Source: Vibrio sp. PID17_43
GTDB lineage: Bacteria; Pseudomonadota; Gammaproteobacteria; Enterobacterales; Vibrionaceae
Direction: 5' to 3'
NCBI RefSeq assembly: GCF_002608565.1
Contig: NZ_LIXM01000016.1
Coordinates: 1 to 64,000 of the forward strand
Length of the DNA stretch: 64,000 bases
The notes beneath the pieces were generated by a model. That model was not told the DNA's origin, made no database searches, and worked only from the letters and a program-made list of their open reading frames with translations. Both the position numbers and the translations under genes were made by a program. Below, in pieces: positions 1 to 7,005 of the stretch (the stretch's first letter is position 1; each line of letters opens with the position of its first letter).

Positions 1-28
1 CCGGATATGGACCGGACTAGAAAAGATA

Positions 29-56
29 AAGGCGTATGAATTTCTCCATACGCCTT
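29..56 (-). terminator. Terminator following left tRNA-Met 3' end
   Basis: Read on the minus strand, a 10-bp perfect stem (29-38 with 47-56) with an 8-nt loop and a T-rich tail lies just past the CCA of the left tRNA fragment. It looks like the native terminator of a tRNA transcript. Its stem differs from the one following the right-hand copy, so the two element ends abut different tRNA-downstream sequences. Confidence 0.7.
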
Positions 57-64
57 ATGGAATT

Positions 65-109
65 TGGTGGCCCCTCCCAGACTTGAACTGGGGACCAATC
101 GATTATGAG
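65..109 (-). pseudogene. tRNA-Met 3' half (attachment-site-like fragment)
   Basis: The minus strand reads anticodon loop CTCATAA (CAT anticodon), variable region, T-stem CCCAG/CTGGG around TTCAAGT, then the acceptor 3' strand and CCA. No D-arm or 5' acceptor strand precedes it; upstream sequence is the element. This is what a tRNA 3'-end integration leaves on the displaced side. The tRNA identity is inferred from the CAT anticodon and resemblance to vibrio elongator tRNA-Met. Confidence 0.8.
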
Positions 110-258
110 CGAAGTCCCGAACCCATACGCCGTGGAATCAACATAGCAACGCTGCCCCGAATCACCCTGCCAAATTGCATAACCCTATACCCTGCAAGAT
201 TTCTGCTGACGTTGCCGACGGATTTCTACGACGACGCCGACGAGGAAATTGGGGGAAT
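65..258 (-). repeat. Left 194-bp terminal inverted repeat (IR-A) of the element
   Basis: By eye this 194-bp block is the exact reverse complement of 7004-7197; identity stops sharply at both edges (after CCA outside, and at 258/7004 inside). On the minus strand the outer 45 bases or so (65-109) are the 3' half of tRNA-Met: anticodon loop CTCATAA, T-arm with TTCAAGT, and acceptor strand ending CCA. The remaining 150 bp are element-specific and contain a GACGCCGAC motif (233-241) related to sites elsewhere in the element. An open frame runs inward through both copies, but it begins inside the tRNA sequence and is not a credible gene. Confidence 0.9.
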
Positions 259-344
259 AACAAAGTGTTGTAGCGAGGTTCACAATCTACAATCAATATG
301 TGCTGCATAATAATCCCCCAATCAAATGAAACCTAGGAGCAGTT

Positions 345-551
345 ATGCCAAGAGATAAAAAACTCGTTAACTTTTCAGAGGATCACGAACTCAACAACCG
401 CCTAAGACGCAACAATAAACGTCAAACCGAAGAAAACCGCCAAAAATTGAAAGACATTGGTGACAACACTAAAAAACAACTAGATAAAACCAGACTCACA
501 CATGAAGAGCTGGATAAAGCTATCGAGAAAAATAAAGGCAAACTCGATTGA
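345..551 (+). CDS. Small charged helical protein (68 aa), unknown function
   Basis: This is the only plausible gene of the element on the plus strand. It starts at ATG with an AGGAG ribosome site 6 nt upstream. The product is 68 aa, about half charged residues, with no cysteine or tryptophan, and patterned as one long amphipathic helix (residues about 14-68) that could form a coiled coil. It lies just inside the left inverted repeat and converges on the ATPase gene, with a perfect hairpin in the gap between them. I do not recognise a family. Its position and opposite strand could suit a regulator or accessory replication protein, but that is a guess. Confidence 0.6.
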   Translation: MPRDKKLVNFSEDHELNNRLRRNNKRQTEENRQKLKDIGDNTKKQLDKTRLTHEELDKAIEKNKGKLD

Positions 552-560
552 GCAACAGTT

Positions 561-619
561 AAGTTAAGTCGTCGATATACCGCAAATACATCGACGACTG
601 ACCACTGACTGTTAACTTA
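561..619. terminator. Hairpin between convergent genes (possible bidirectional terminator)
   Basis: A perfect 10-bp stem (567-576 with 590-599, sequence AGTCGTCGAT) encloses a 13-nt loop. A second outer 7-bp pairing (561-567 AAGTTAA with 613-619 TTAACTT) overlaps the stop codon of the ATPase gene. There is no strong U tract, so termination is inferred from placement. The stem shares its GTCGTCGA core with a second hairpin at 5542-5571, so it may instead be a protein-binding or origin structure. Confidence 0.5.
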
Positions 620-2066
620 TAGGTTCACTAGAAACCATAATGTAACGTTCCGCATCACGACCAAATTTGAAGTAAATACCATTAGCATTCAAACTCGATT
701 CTTGCCCTTTGAGCTTTGCTGTTAATGCCGCTGCACCTTTTGGTAAGTACATACTATCTTCATGTAATTGCAGATTGCTTAAAAGCTGAGATGGCGTAAA
801 TTTCTTCACTTTCCCACCGACCATTTGCTTGAGCAATTTTTGCAATGCTATCGTCAAGCTATCATCTGCCGTTCCCGATGCCATCAATGATTTCACATTA
901 AGTTGATATGCTTTTTGTAACTTGCCGCCCTCAACTCCCCATACTTTCTCTAGCGCACCAATCCATTTGGAAAAATCCATCATGCGAGCTTGATGTTTCA
1001 CTTCTACATCAGGCAGAGCAGCAAGCCCCTTAGAAGCTAACGTTAACAACGCACCAAATATTTCTGGCATTGCCTCTGCTAGCTCTTCTTTTAGCACCAA
1101 CTCTTCACGACGCTCCCCATCTTTCATCGGATCTAGGCATACACGTAAGCAGCGAGAGGCCAAATCCGATTCCTGCACAAAATCATGAATACCGTTGAGA
1201 ACCAATGGGCTATGTAACTCCATCACGGTTAGGTCAGAGGTGGTATACAGGGTACGCTTAGCGGTAATACCTTTCGTTGCCGTCGTACATAACAAATCAC
1301 TTTGAGATTTTTTCAGCGTACGGAGATTATCGAAAACTGCCAAAAACATACCGTTAATCGTAATAATGAAGTCTTCCTGTTTATTGGGAAATGCCAGTAG
1401 TGGCATCGCACTTGGGTCTAGTAATCCACGAAGAATGTTATTACAAAAGAAGCTCTTTCCTGCTCCTTTCTCACCTTGGATCATCAAAATTGGATAAGGT
1501 ACTCCTTTCTCTTTTGGATGTGCCATCAGGTAAGTCATGTACGCAACCAGTAAGAAAAATGTACTATCATCAGTATTGATAAATTTCCTTAACTTTTTTA
1601 ATGGGGTGACGGTGTTTTCACAAGGTAGCTTTGGCATCACCATTGGTAATTGGAAATTAGGGCGAGAAAAGTACAGAGCATCATTGTATGCCGGAATTGA
1701 TTCCAACACTTCTACACCTTCCGCGCTCAGTTGAACAACACTGCCATTCATCAAATCGATAGTAACGCTCTCTTTGTTTACCGTTCCGTACCGGATTTGT
1801 GGTTTGATTAAAGGTTGCTCGTAGTCCCATGCTATCGCCTCTACTTCATCGCAAGCTTCTTTGACTGAATGGCTACCAACAAGACGAAACTCAGCACGTT
1901 TAGCATATTTACGTAATAACTGCTTCCCCTTATCTGATTCTAGAGGCACAGCCAATTTCACCTCTGGTAAATGTTCAACTAAATATGTCTTACGGGTTTC
2001 ATCCTGCTTAACAATTTTCGAATTAAATTGACCTAAAAATTCACTTATTGCGCTTTTCTCTGCCAT
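612..2066 (-). CDS. P-loop replication ATPase / helicase-like protein of the element
   Basis: A 484-aa protein, starting at ATG behind a clear GGAGAGG ribosome site. Residues 198-205 are a Walker A (GEKGAGKS). A Walker B-like FLAVFDN follows at 241-247, a hydrophobic segment ending in N at 286-291 could be sensor 1, and SRCLRV at 304-309 could hold an arginine finger. This layout resembles the C-terminal ATPase half of phage/plasmid primases (P4/D5/VapE-like), but the N-terminal 150 residues show no recognisable primase motif. It is probably the motor loading or unwinding DNA for the element. It is last in a minus-strand run with the SSB-like protein and polymerase, 18 nt after the polymerase stop. 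The superfamily assignment is moderate; the P-loop itself is clear. Confidence 0.8.
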   Translation of the reverse strand: MAEKSAISEFLGQFNSKIVKQDETRKTYLVEHLPEVKLAVPLESDKGKQLLRKYAKRAEFRLVGSHSVKEACDEVEAIAWDYEQPLIKPQIRYGTVNKESVTIDLMNGSVVQLSAEGVEVLESIPAYNDALYFSRPNFQLPMVMPKLPCENTVTPLKKLRKFINTDDSTFFLLVAYMTYLMAHPKEKGVPYPILMIQGEKGAGKSFFCNNILRGLLDPSAMPLLAFPNKQEDFIITINGMFLAVFDNLRTLKKSQSDLLCTTATKGITAKRTLYTTSDLTVMELHSPLVLNGIHDFVQESDLASRCLRVCLDPMKDGERREELVLKEELAEAMPEIFGALLTLASKGLAALPDVEVKHQARMMDFSKWIGALEKVWGVEGGKLQKAYQLNVKSLMASGTADDSLTIALQKLLKQMVGGKVKKFTPSQLLSNLQLHEDSMYLPKGAAALTAKLKGQESSLNANGIYFKFGRDAERYIMVSSEPIS

Positions 2067-2084
2067 TTTTGCCTCTCCTTAAAA

Positions 2085-3110
2085 TTATTTTTCTTTTGAT
2101 GGCACCTGCATTTCAACAGCTACCTTTAATGGAAAACCATTCAATACGTCGACGGCGGCGTCGGTTAGCGCTTGAATGGCTTTATTGAGTTGAATTTGAT
2201 AATTATCGTTCTCTAGCCTGACCAAAAATGAGTCATGGTTAGTCAATAGAAGTGGTATTTCTGCGAGATCTAGGTTGATACATGCTCGGCGCATGATGTC
2301 TGCACCTGTCGCTTGAATTTTCCAATTACGCAGTGATAACTCGCTATCAAGATCCGAAATGGTATGTTGCCAATCGAGAGAGCGAGCAACACCGCTTGCT
2401 CTGATTTCGCTAGCACTTTGGTTTAGAAACTGTTCTATCGGATAGATGATTTGAGAAAGCTCGGTCAACCAAGTCCTAGCTTGGTAAGTTGATACTTTCA
2501 ATTGTTTTGATAACGTCTGGACTCCGATGCCATATAAGCGACCAATCAATAGGCCCTTACATTGATCACGAGTTACCTTGCTTTGAAAACGTAGAGCGAG
2601 TTGCTCGTATATGTCGCCCTGCCCATACCAATCAATAATAACCTGACAATTCGACATGTAAGCCGCAATCATTGGCTCTTGCTGTTGGTAATCTAAAAGG
2701 GCATAGACACTGCCCTTAGGAGGGTTGAGCACTGACTTCCAGTATTCTTTCGGCACCTGATTCAGAGCAGCACCTAGAGTATGATCTCGCCCTGTTTTCG
2801 AATGAAATGCTGACACATAGGTAAAGTGCCAATACCCGTGCTGATCTATAACTAAATCATCAACTATTCGCTTGTATTGGCCTGCAACAAACTGACTCGT
2901 ACCCGACCCTTTTTTCGAGTAACTCTCTATGCGCTTTTTCATCGCAGGAAAGTCAACCCGAATCTGTTCCCTCCTTTCTAAATGAGTTACGTGTCGTACA
3001 ATTCTTCTGGCAATATCTATCGGTACTTTCTGCCTCGACGCTTTCACCTGTTCGATTAAATGGGCTGGTAACAATCCATTCTTTGAGTGATAGCTAAGCT
3101 GCCGACTCAA
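2085..3110 (-). CDS. Minimal family A DNA polymerase (palm/fingers only)
   Basis: A 341-aa protein with the family A polymerase motifs in order: motif A DYQQQEPMIAA (140-150, catalytic D140), motif B-like R181...K185...YGIG (181-196), a conserved QATGADIMRRA segment (267-277), and motif C NHDS (291-294, catalytic D293). It lacks the 3'-5' exonuclease and 5' nuclease domains of Pol I (about 930 aa) and is shorter even than a Klenow fragment. Serine replaces the usual glutamate after the motif C aspartate. The start shown is TTG; the frame has no ATG or GTG between it and the upstream stop at 3153-3155. The true start is uncertain. It is probably the element's dedicated replicase. Confidence 0.85.
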   Translation of the reverse strand: MSRQLSYHSKNGLLPAHLIEQVKASRQKVPIDIARRIVRHVTHLERREQIRVDFPAMKKRIESYSKKGSGTSQFVAGQYKRIVDDLVIDQHGYWHFTYVSAFHSKTGRDHTLGAALNQVPKEYWKSVLNPPKGSVYALLDYQQQEPMIAAYMSNCQVIIDWYGQGDIYEQLALRFQSKVTRDQCKGLLIGRLYGIGVQTLSKQLKVSTYQARTWLTELSQIIYPIEQFLNQSASEIRASGVARSLDWQHTISDLDSELSLRNWKIQATGADIMRRACINLDLAEIPLLLTNHDSFLVRLENDNYQIQLNKAIQALTDAAVDVLNGFPLKVAVEMQVPSKEK

Positions 3111-3152
3111 AGTGTGTGAGTATTTACCTAGCCCATATCGAACAAGAGCTGT

Positions 3153-3908
3153 TCACTTCGCCTGTTGCTCTGGAATATCATCAAAGTCGAATGAAAAATC
3201 ATCTTCATCGTCGAGCTTTATGTCATCCACACTCCATTCATCTGACTCCGACAATGAAATAGGTTTTGGTTTTTCGATCTCGTCATTATGGGATGTTTCA
3301 ACTTCAACAGTCTCCTCATCTAACTCTTTCTTGTCGTCGACGCCGTCAGGAGTCTCGACATATTCTCCCTCACCCTCTAACAGTTGTTTAGCCATGTAAT
3401 GCTCCAACGAATCAATGAAATAGTCCCCACCAAACGCTTGCTCTAATGACTCCTCGACTAACACCATATCAATCTCAAATGGAGCAATATCATGTTCAAT
3501 AGAGAACCCATATACGCTTGCTTCTTTATCGCGCTTCACCGACACCACCTTTCCATCATTACTAGCTTGAATGAGTTCTAGTTTTGAACGGTTCCAAGTG
3601 TTCGTTGGCTTATGGCTCAGAATGGCAAAACGAATTTCATCTTTCTGTGTTTGAAGTACATGCATCATTTTTGATGAAACCTTGTTCTTCGGTAGAGATT
3701 GAGCAACATCAGCATCAACAAGAAATGTCTCCTTAAAACCAGTGTCTGCATCCATATTCTCGATAACTAGCACAGGCATCCAATCTGATTTAGCCATAAA
3801 TGGCACACCATCTGAGGGCATCATTGTCGCCAGTGCATTAAATGGAATATCTTTTTTAAACTCTTTCGCACGTTGCTTCTGCTTATTCAATTTTTCTAAT
3901 AAAGTCAT
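3153..3908 (-). CDS. SSB-like protein with acidic C-terminal tail
   Basis: A 251-aa protein. The first 170 residues are a mixed beta-rich domain I cannot assign. From about residue 190 it becomes a disordered acidic tail with repeated Asp/Glu, ending near FDFDDIPEQQAK. That resembles the protein-docking tip of bacterial SSB proteins (which end DDIPF), though here it is not exactly terminal. Directly upstream of a polymerase and an ATPase, a single-stranded DNA-binding role is the best inference. Its stop codon TGA lies in the same frame as the polymerase that follows. Upstream, its start overlaps the previous small frame by 4 nt. Confidence 0.7.
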   Translation of the reverse strand: MTLLEKLNKQKQRAKEFKKDIPFNALATMMPSDGVPFMAKSDWMPVLVIENMDADTGFKETFLVDADVAQSLPKNKVSSKMMHVLQTQKDEIRFAILSHKPTNTWNRSKLELIQASNDGKVVSVKRDKEASVYGFSIEHDIAPFEIDMVLVEESLEQAFGGDYFIDSLEHYMAKQLLEGEGEYVETPDGVDDKKELDEETVEVETSHNDEIEKPKPISLSESDEWSVDDIKLDDEDDFSFDFDDIPEQQAK

Positions 3909-4135
3909 TGTTTGATCCTCTTGATATTGTTTTCATTACTGCTGGATTCAGCATCGCAATGGACCGCTTTAAAACGATCCATTAAGTTACAAAATCCATA
4001 GAGAATCTTTGCTTTCCAAGTTGTTAAAGAGCTTGAAAGGGCCTGCCCTCTCATTGATGCTGATTCTGAGTCATTGCCATGCGAATTAATTTCCACACTG
4101 CTCGTGATTGCTAAATCAATGCGAAATACCAACAC
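3905..4135 (-). CDS. Possible small protein upstream of the SSB-like gene (76 aa)
   Basis: This open frame starts at GTG (4135) or at an internal ATG (4054), neither with a strong ribosome site. It ends in an ATGA overlap with the SSB-like gene, which suggests translational coupling. The sequence is serine-rich with no recognisable domain. It may be a genuine leader gene or just the 5' untranslated region of the replication genes. Confidence 0.3.
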   Translation of the reverse strand: MLVFRIDLAITSSVEINSHGNDSESASMRGQALSSSLTTWKAKILYGFCNLMDRFKAVHCDAESSSNENNIKRIKQ

Positions 4136-4231
4136 TGCGCTGCTCGTTAGCCTCGGAATGGATTAAACCAGTATCTATGGCTGCTGAATTTCCATAGTGG
4201 TGGTGAAAGGTGAAAAAATTGGAGGCAAAAA

Positions 4232-4259
4232 AAAAGAGAAGCTTCAATGCTTCTCTTTT
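4232..4259 (-). terminator. Terminator after the 404-aa orphan gene
   Basis: An 11-bp perfect stem (4232-4242 with 4249-4259), 6-nt loop, followed on the minus strand by a run of T. It lies 13 nt past the stop of the 404-aa gene and separates it from the replication genes. Confidence 0.85.
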
Positions 4260-4271
4260 GGGGGGATTGGT

Positions 4272-5486
4272 TTACTGCTTTCGGTCTTGCTCTTGCGTAT
4301 ATCCTTTACTGCTCTTGTTAAACAACGTGTCAGAGATATAACCAAATGGACCCTTGTAGTTTTTCCATTTGCTAAATTCAGTATTTAAGCTCTTTGCCCT
4401 ACGAGCATGTAACTGCTCCATTGATGGCTTGACGCCGTCGTCAGTTAATTTCTCTTTATCGTCATTCAGATAGAAGAACCTATCTTCTTGAGCAATATGC
4501 TGCGCTGCTTTACTGGCTGAAATATCCTTCCTTTTTAGCCATGAGTACAGCCATGCATTGATGAACAACCAACGATAGCTGACTCGTATGTCTTCAGCCT
4601 TGTATCCGCCATGCAACCTTGTGTAAATGAATGCATTGGGGCTTTTCAGCTCGACGTCTCTTGAAATTTTCTTTCCAGCATATCTATGCTCTTGTTCTAA
4701 TCGCTCGGAACACTTGGCTAGTTCATAACAAAGCACCAAATCAACGTAACGTTTTGTGTTAATCTTTATCGGCTCATATTGATTTAAACAGTAGGTAGCA
4801 TATTCACTAATATAGCCGCGAATATGTTGTTCTACGCGCTCTTGATACATCTGCAATAATGAACTGGCAAGTAAGGCATATCGTTGATTGACCCTTAGCT
4901 CTGATAGCTTTTGATGGTTGCTACAACACTGTCTTGCCAACAACTCCAACTGTTGAGAGACATAAGTGCAAGTCTCTACAATTTTCAATAGACACTCGTT
5001 CGAAATCATCGCCCCTTTTTTATTATCTCTCGCTGCCAAGACTTCTTTGAGCCATTCGTCCCAAGCGTAGCAGCAATGCTCTACAAGTTCGCAAAGCTCT
5101 TTTGATATCGTTGTTAACTGATTATCAGTCGGATGCTGAAATACCTGCCCATTGGCCTCAACTTGCAAAATACTTCGAATACGTACATCACCTTTTTCAT
5201 CTTTGACCAATTGCTGCACAGGTCGCTCTAGTAAGCTCAGACATTCCCAGTAATAGTCCTCTACCTCATCAAGTCCGAACAGATTCATGGCAAAAATGCT
5301 ATAGGGATTATCACTTCCAGGTAAATCATCAATACCTATGGCTTTCTTGTAAAAAAAAGAACGTTCGTAGCTTGGTTGGCCTTTCCGTCTCATCGCTTTA
5401 AAACTAGGATGATGCTCCGCTATGTGCATTTCAAAAGTAAGTAGATCATAATCTGATTGTGAAATCTTGAATGGTTGCCTTGCCAT
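4272..5486 (-). CDS. Unrecognised 404-aa element protein
   Basis: The largest orphan of the element and a single-gene transcription unit, with its own upstream region and terminator. I see no signal peptide, transmembrane segment or nucleotide-binding motif. The protein is helical, with many cysteines in the middle (CCYAW at 126-130, a CC pair in the 180s) and an aromatic-rich segment near residues 295-315. It shows no tyrosine recombinase R..HxxR..Y signature, no serine-recombinase start and no DDE spacing that I can recognise. Since the element otherwise lacks a mobilisation enzyme, this protein or the 156-aa one is the main candidate for an unfamiliar integration, initiation or packaging role. 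That is inference by elimination only. Confidence 0.75.
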   Translation of the reverse strand: MARQPFKISQSDYDLLTFEMHIAEHHPSFKAMRRKGQPSYERSFFYKKAIGIDDLPGSDNPYSIFAMNLFGLDEVEDYYWECLSLLERPVQQLVKDEKGDVRIRSILQVEANGQVFQHPTDNQLTTISKELCELVEHCCYAWDEWLKEVLAARDNKKGAMISNECLLKIVETCTYVSQQLELLARQCCSNHQKLSELRVNQRYALLASSLLQMYQERVEQHIRGYISEYATYCLNQYEPIKINTKRYVDLVLCYELAKCSERLEQEHRYAGKKISRDVELKSPNAFIYTRLHGGYKAEDIRVSYRWLFINAWLYSWLKRKDISASKAAQHIAQEDRFFYLNDDKEKLTDDGVKPSMEQLHARRAKSLNTEFSKWKNYKGPFGYISDTLFNKSSKGYTQEQDRKQ

Positions 5487-5541
5487 ATTGACTTGTTTTT
5501 TCCATAAAATATTTGTACCACATTATCTTATGTTCTCGTGT

Positions 5542-5571
5542 CGTCGTCGACGAAATACCTCACCGACGACG
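5542..5571. promoter_or_regulatory. Hairpin with GTCGTCG core upstream of the 404-aa gene
   Basis: An 8-bp stem (5542-5549 CGTCGTCG with 5564-5571 CGACGACG) with a 14-nt loop sits between the 404-aa gene's start and the terminator of the small-gene cluster. It overlaps a GACGCCGTC copy (5568-5576). The core matches the hairpin at 567-599, and the loops share AAATAC. It could be an operator or initiator binding site. Confidence 0.4.
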
Positions 5572-5588
5572 CCGTCAACAATTAGTAA

Positions 5589-5620
5589 AAAAAGTAGAGA
5601 ATGATTATCCCCTACTTTTT
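5589..5620 (-). terminator. Terminator after the small-gene cluster
   Basis: A 9-bp stem, AAAAAGTAG (5589-5597) with CTACTTTTT (5612-5620), just downstream of the glycine-zipper gene on the minus strand and followed by further T residues. Confidence 0.8.
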
Positions 5621-5626
5621 CATTAC

Positions 5627-5830
5627 TCAATCGACCTTACCGAACACGGCCCCAATAAAACCGCCAACCACCACGCCTACTGGTGTACCCAACGGATGAG
5701 GTACTTTAGAGCCAATCATGGCACCGATGACACAGCCCCGTTTAGCTCCATCTACGCTAAATTCTATTTCATACTTATGCTGTCTTCTCTCCATCGGGTC
5801 GTAGACCGAAAATGCATTACTTTTCATCAT
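5627..5830 (-). CDS. Small glycine-zipper membrane protein (67 aa)
   Basis: The start is the double ATG at 5830/5827, because AGGA lies 6 nt upstream of 5830; an ATG 57 nt further upstream has no such site. The N-terminal half is polar. Residues 35 to the end are Gly/Ala/Val-rich with glycines spaced as in glycine-zipper membrane proteins (GAMIGS, PVGVVVGG, GAVFG), enough for a hairpin of two short membrane passes. Such proteins are common as small membrane perturbing or oligomerising proteins; a specific function cannot be assigned. It is last in a minus-strand cluster of three tiny genes. Confidence 0.65.
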   Translation of the reverse strand: MMKSNAFSVYDPMERRQHKYEIEFSVDGAKRGCVIGAMIGSKVPHPLGTPVGVVVGGFIGAVFGKVD

Positions 5831-5917
5831 GTATTGTCCTATATTGCAGATATGAAAAAGGGCGATACCACTGCTGATATCGCCCATCTATTTAGTCGTG
5901 AATGACCTCTAGACTAT

Positions 5918-6073
5918 TTAGTCGTCATACTCATCGTAATCGTCGTCATCACTATCTTCGTCATCGTCTTCCCACAGTTCATCCCAATTCATACCTAGCT
6001 CGTTGAGCGCTTCTTCTTCGGTATAACCGTTTTCATTCATGCACTGCTCGACGTCAGCATTCAACTTAGCCAT
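5918..6073 (-). CDS. 51-aa acidic protein
   Basis: A short frame that is probably real. It sits 5 nt downstream of the zinc-ribbon gene, and the product has a defined shape: an N-terminal helical segment (1-35) with Cys11 and two tryptophans, then a tail of almost pure Asp/Glu (36-51). The acidic tail could mimic DNA or dock on the same partner as the tail of the SSB-like protein. Tiny acidic proteins in phages and islands are often inhibitors of host DNA-binding enzymes, but nothing here shows a target. Confidence 0.55.
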   Translation of the reverse strand: MAKLNADVEQCMNENGYTEEEALNELGMNWDELWEDDDEDSDDDDYDEYDD

Positions 6074-6078
6074 GACTA

Positions 6079-6213
6079 TCAACACTTCTTACAGTAGTTC
6101 TGGGTGACTTGCTTGCATGAATTACACACCCATTTTCCACAACGGCTGCACGAAGTTCCGCCCATTACATCTGTCTTTTTAGAACATTTACTACAAGTCC
6201 AACGTTTCATCAT
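6079..6213 (-). CDS. 44-aa zinc-ribbon protein
   Basis: Starts at a double ATG (6213/6210) behind AAGGA. In 44 residues it has eight cysteines, six of them in three CxxC pairs: CSKC (7-10), CSRC (22-25), C30 and C33, C41 and C44. That makes two zinc-binding knuckles. The rest is Lys/Arg/Ser-rich, suiting nucleic acid or protein binding. It leads a cluster with the acidic protein and the glycine-zipper protein. Confidence 0.65.
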   Translation of the reverse strand: MMKRWTCSKCSKKTDVMGGTSCSRCGKWVCNSCKQVTQNYCKKC

Positions 6214-6359
6214 TTTTATTTTTCCTTATTAAGACTAGTTGCATTGCAACCTGTTTGCATCATTAACCAAAACAAGAGATAAGTTTGTGCCAATTCTCTC
6301 ATTTCGTTAATTTGGTTAACCCAAGAAAGCCTAGAGCGAATAGAGCGAATAGAGCTCAT
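6214..6359 (-). promoter_or_regulatory. Probable control region of the small-gene cluster
   Basis: This 146-bp gap holds two ordered signals. At 6333-6350 AGAGCGAAT occurs twice in tandem, with a third partial unit after it. At 6238-6250 there is a perfect 13-bp dyad GTTGCATTGCAAC. Both are typical shapes for repressor or activator sites ahead of the zinc-ribbon gene. No binding protein can be named. Confidence 0.45.
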
Positions 6360-6830
6360 TTAGGCACGGTTATCATCAATCAATGACAATAAAGCGTTCT
6401 TATTCTCTTTGTACTTTTCCGATACGACATGCTGATACATAGAAGCTCCAGATCTTGTAGCTAGACCAAGACCACGTACTATGGCAGCACAGAACCCCTG
6501 ATTGTTAGCCGAGCCTTTTTCATACAACTCTTTATACAACTGGCTTTTCCACAGCTTATCACCTTGGGACTCAATTAGTGCTAGCAGCTGAGATAATTGA
6601 ATCCAATGTTTAGAATGCAATCCTGCCCCACCTGATTGCCCTGCGATACGAAAGTAGAGTTGTTGGTCTTTACTGTTCTGAGCAATTTCATAAATCACCG
6701 TCCCTTTGGCTCTAACGCCCAACTTGGGAACCTCGCCTGATTTCAACACGTTAGAAAATGGATTGTCTGTTGAGAGATTGTCTTTGTTATCTTCCTGAGT
6801 ATTTTGCTCATTTGTTTTTGGCTTCTTCAT
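6360..6830 (-). CDS. Unrecognised 156-aa element protein
   Basis: Starts at ATG with an AAGGA site 6 nt upstream. The first 30 residues are polar and probably disordered (Asn, Gln, Asp, Lys). A compact domain follows, with GVRAKGTVIYEIA (38-50), a Gly-rich stretch near 68-76 and a helical C-terminus. No catalytic motif is evident. It is the first full-size gene inside the right inverted repeat, a place where mobile elements often keep an initiator or regulator. I do not recognise a family. Confidence 0.7.
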   Translation of the reverse strand: MKKPKTNEQNTQEDNKDNLSTDNPFSNVLKSGEVPKLGVRAKGTVIYEIAQNSKDQQLYFRIAGQSGGAGLHSKHWIQLSQLLALIESQGDKLWKSQLYKELYEKGSANNQGFCAAIVRGLGLATRSGASMYQHVVSEKYKENKNALLSLIDDNRA

Positions 6831-6864
6831 AGCAATTCCTTGAACTTATTTAGTTAGAAATAAG

Positions 6865-6900
6865 AAAGCCCCTCACCAGTGGAATCTAGTAAGGGGCTTT
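6865..6900 (-). terminator. Hairpin terminating inward transcription from IR-B
   Basis: A 9-bp stem (6865-6873 AAAGCCCCT with 6892-6900) with an 18-nt loop overlaps the stop codon of the 39-aa frame at 6886-7005; the minus strand continues T-rich. It would stop transcription entering from the right end before the 156-aa gene. Confidence 0.6.
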
Positions 6901-7005
6901 ACAATTCAATAATATAAGTTCATATCCGCACTTGTTACGCTTAGGAATTTTTCCTGTCTTTTCCGGTCCCACTCCGGTCTTTCTCACAGCCTTAGACCAA
7001 CTCAT
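6886..7005 (-). CDS. Possible 39-aa basic protein starting at the inverted-repeat edge
   Basis: The ATG (7003-7005) straddles the inner edge of the right inverted repeat and is preceded, inside the repeat, by a G-rich GGGGGA. The product is basic (Lys/Arg-rich) with two cysteines. Its stop lies inside a terminator hairpin. The left repeat copy has no counterpart because the sequence diverges exactly there. Short and without homology support. Confidence 0.3.
   Translation of the reverse strand: MSWSKAVRKTGVGPEKTGKIPKRNKCGYELILLNCKAPY

Noticed and set aside
83-310. 75-codon frame reading inward from the left inverted repeat, with the same first 58 residues as a frame in the right repeat
   Set aside because: It starts at a TTG inside tRNA sequence and has no ribosome site. 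The shared residues simply reflect the identical DNA of the repeats.
5513-5905. 130-codon plus-strand frame
   Set aside because: It lies over a terminator, a hairpin and the glycine-zipper gene on the other strand; no protein-like features.
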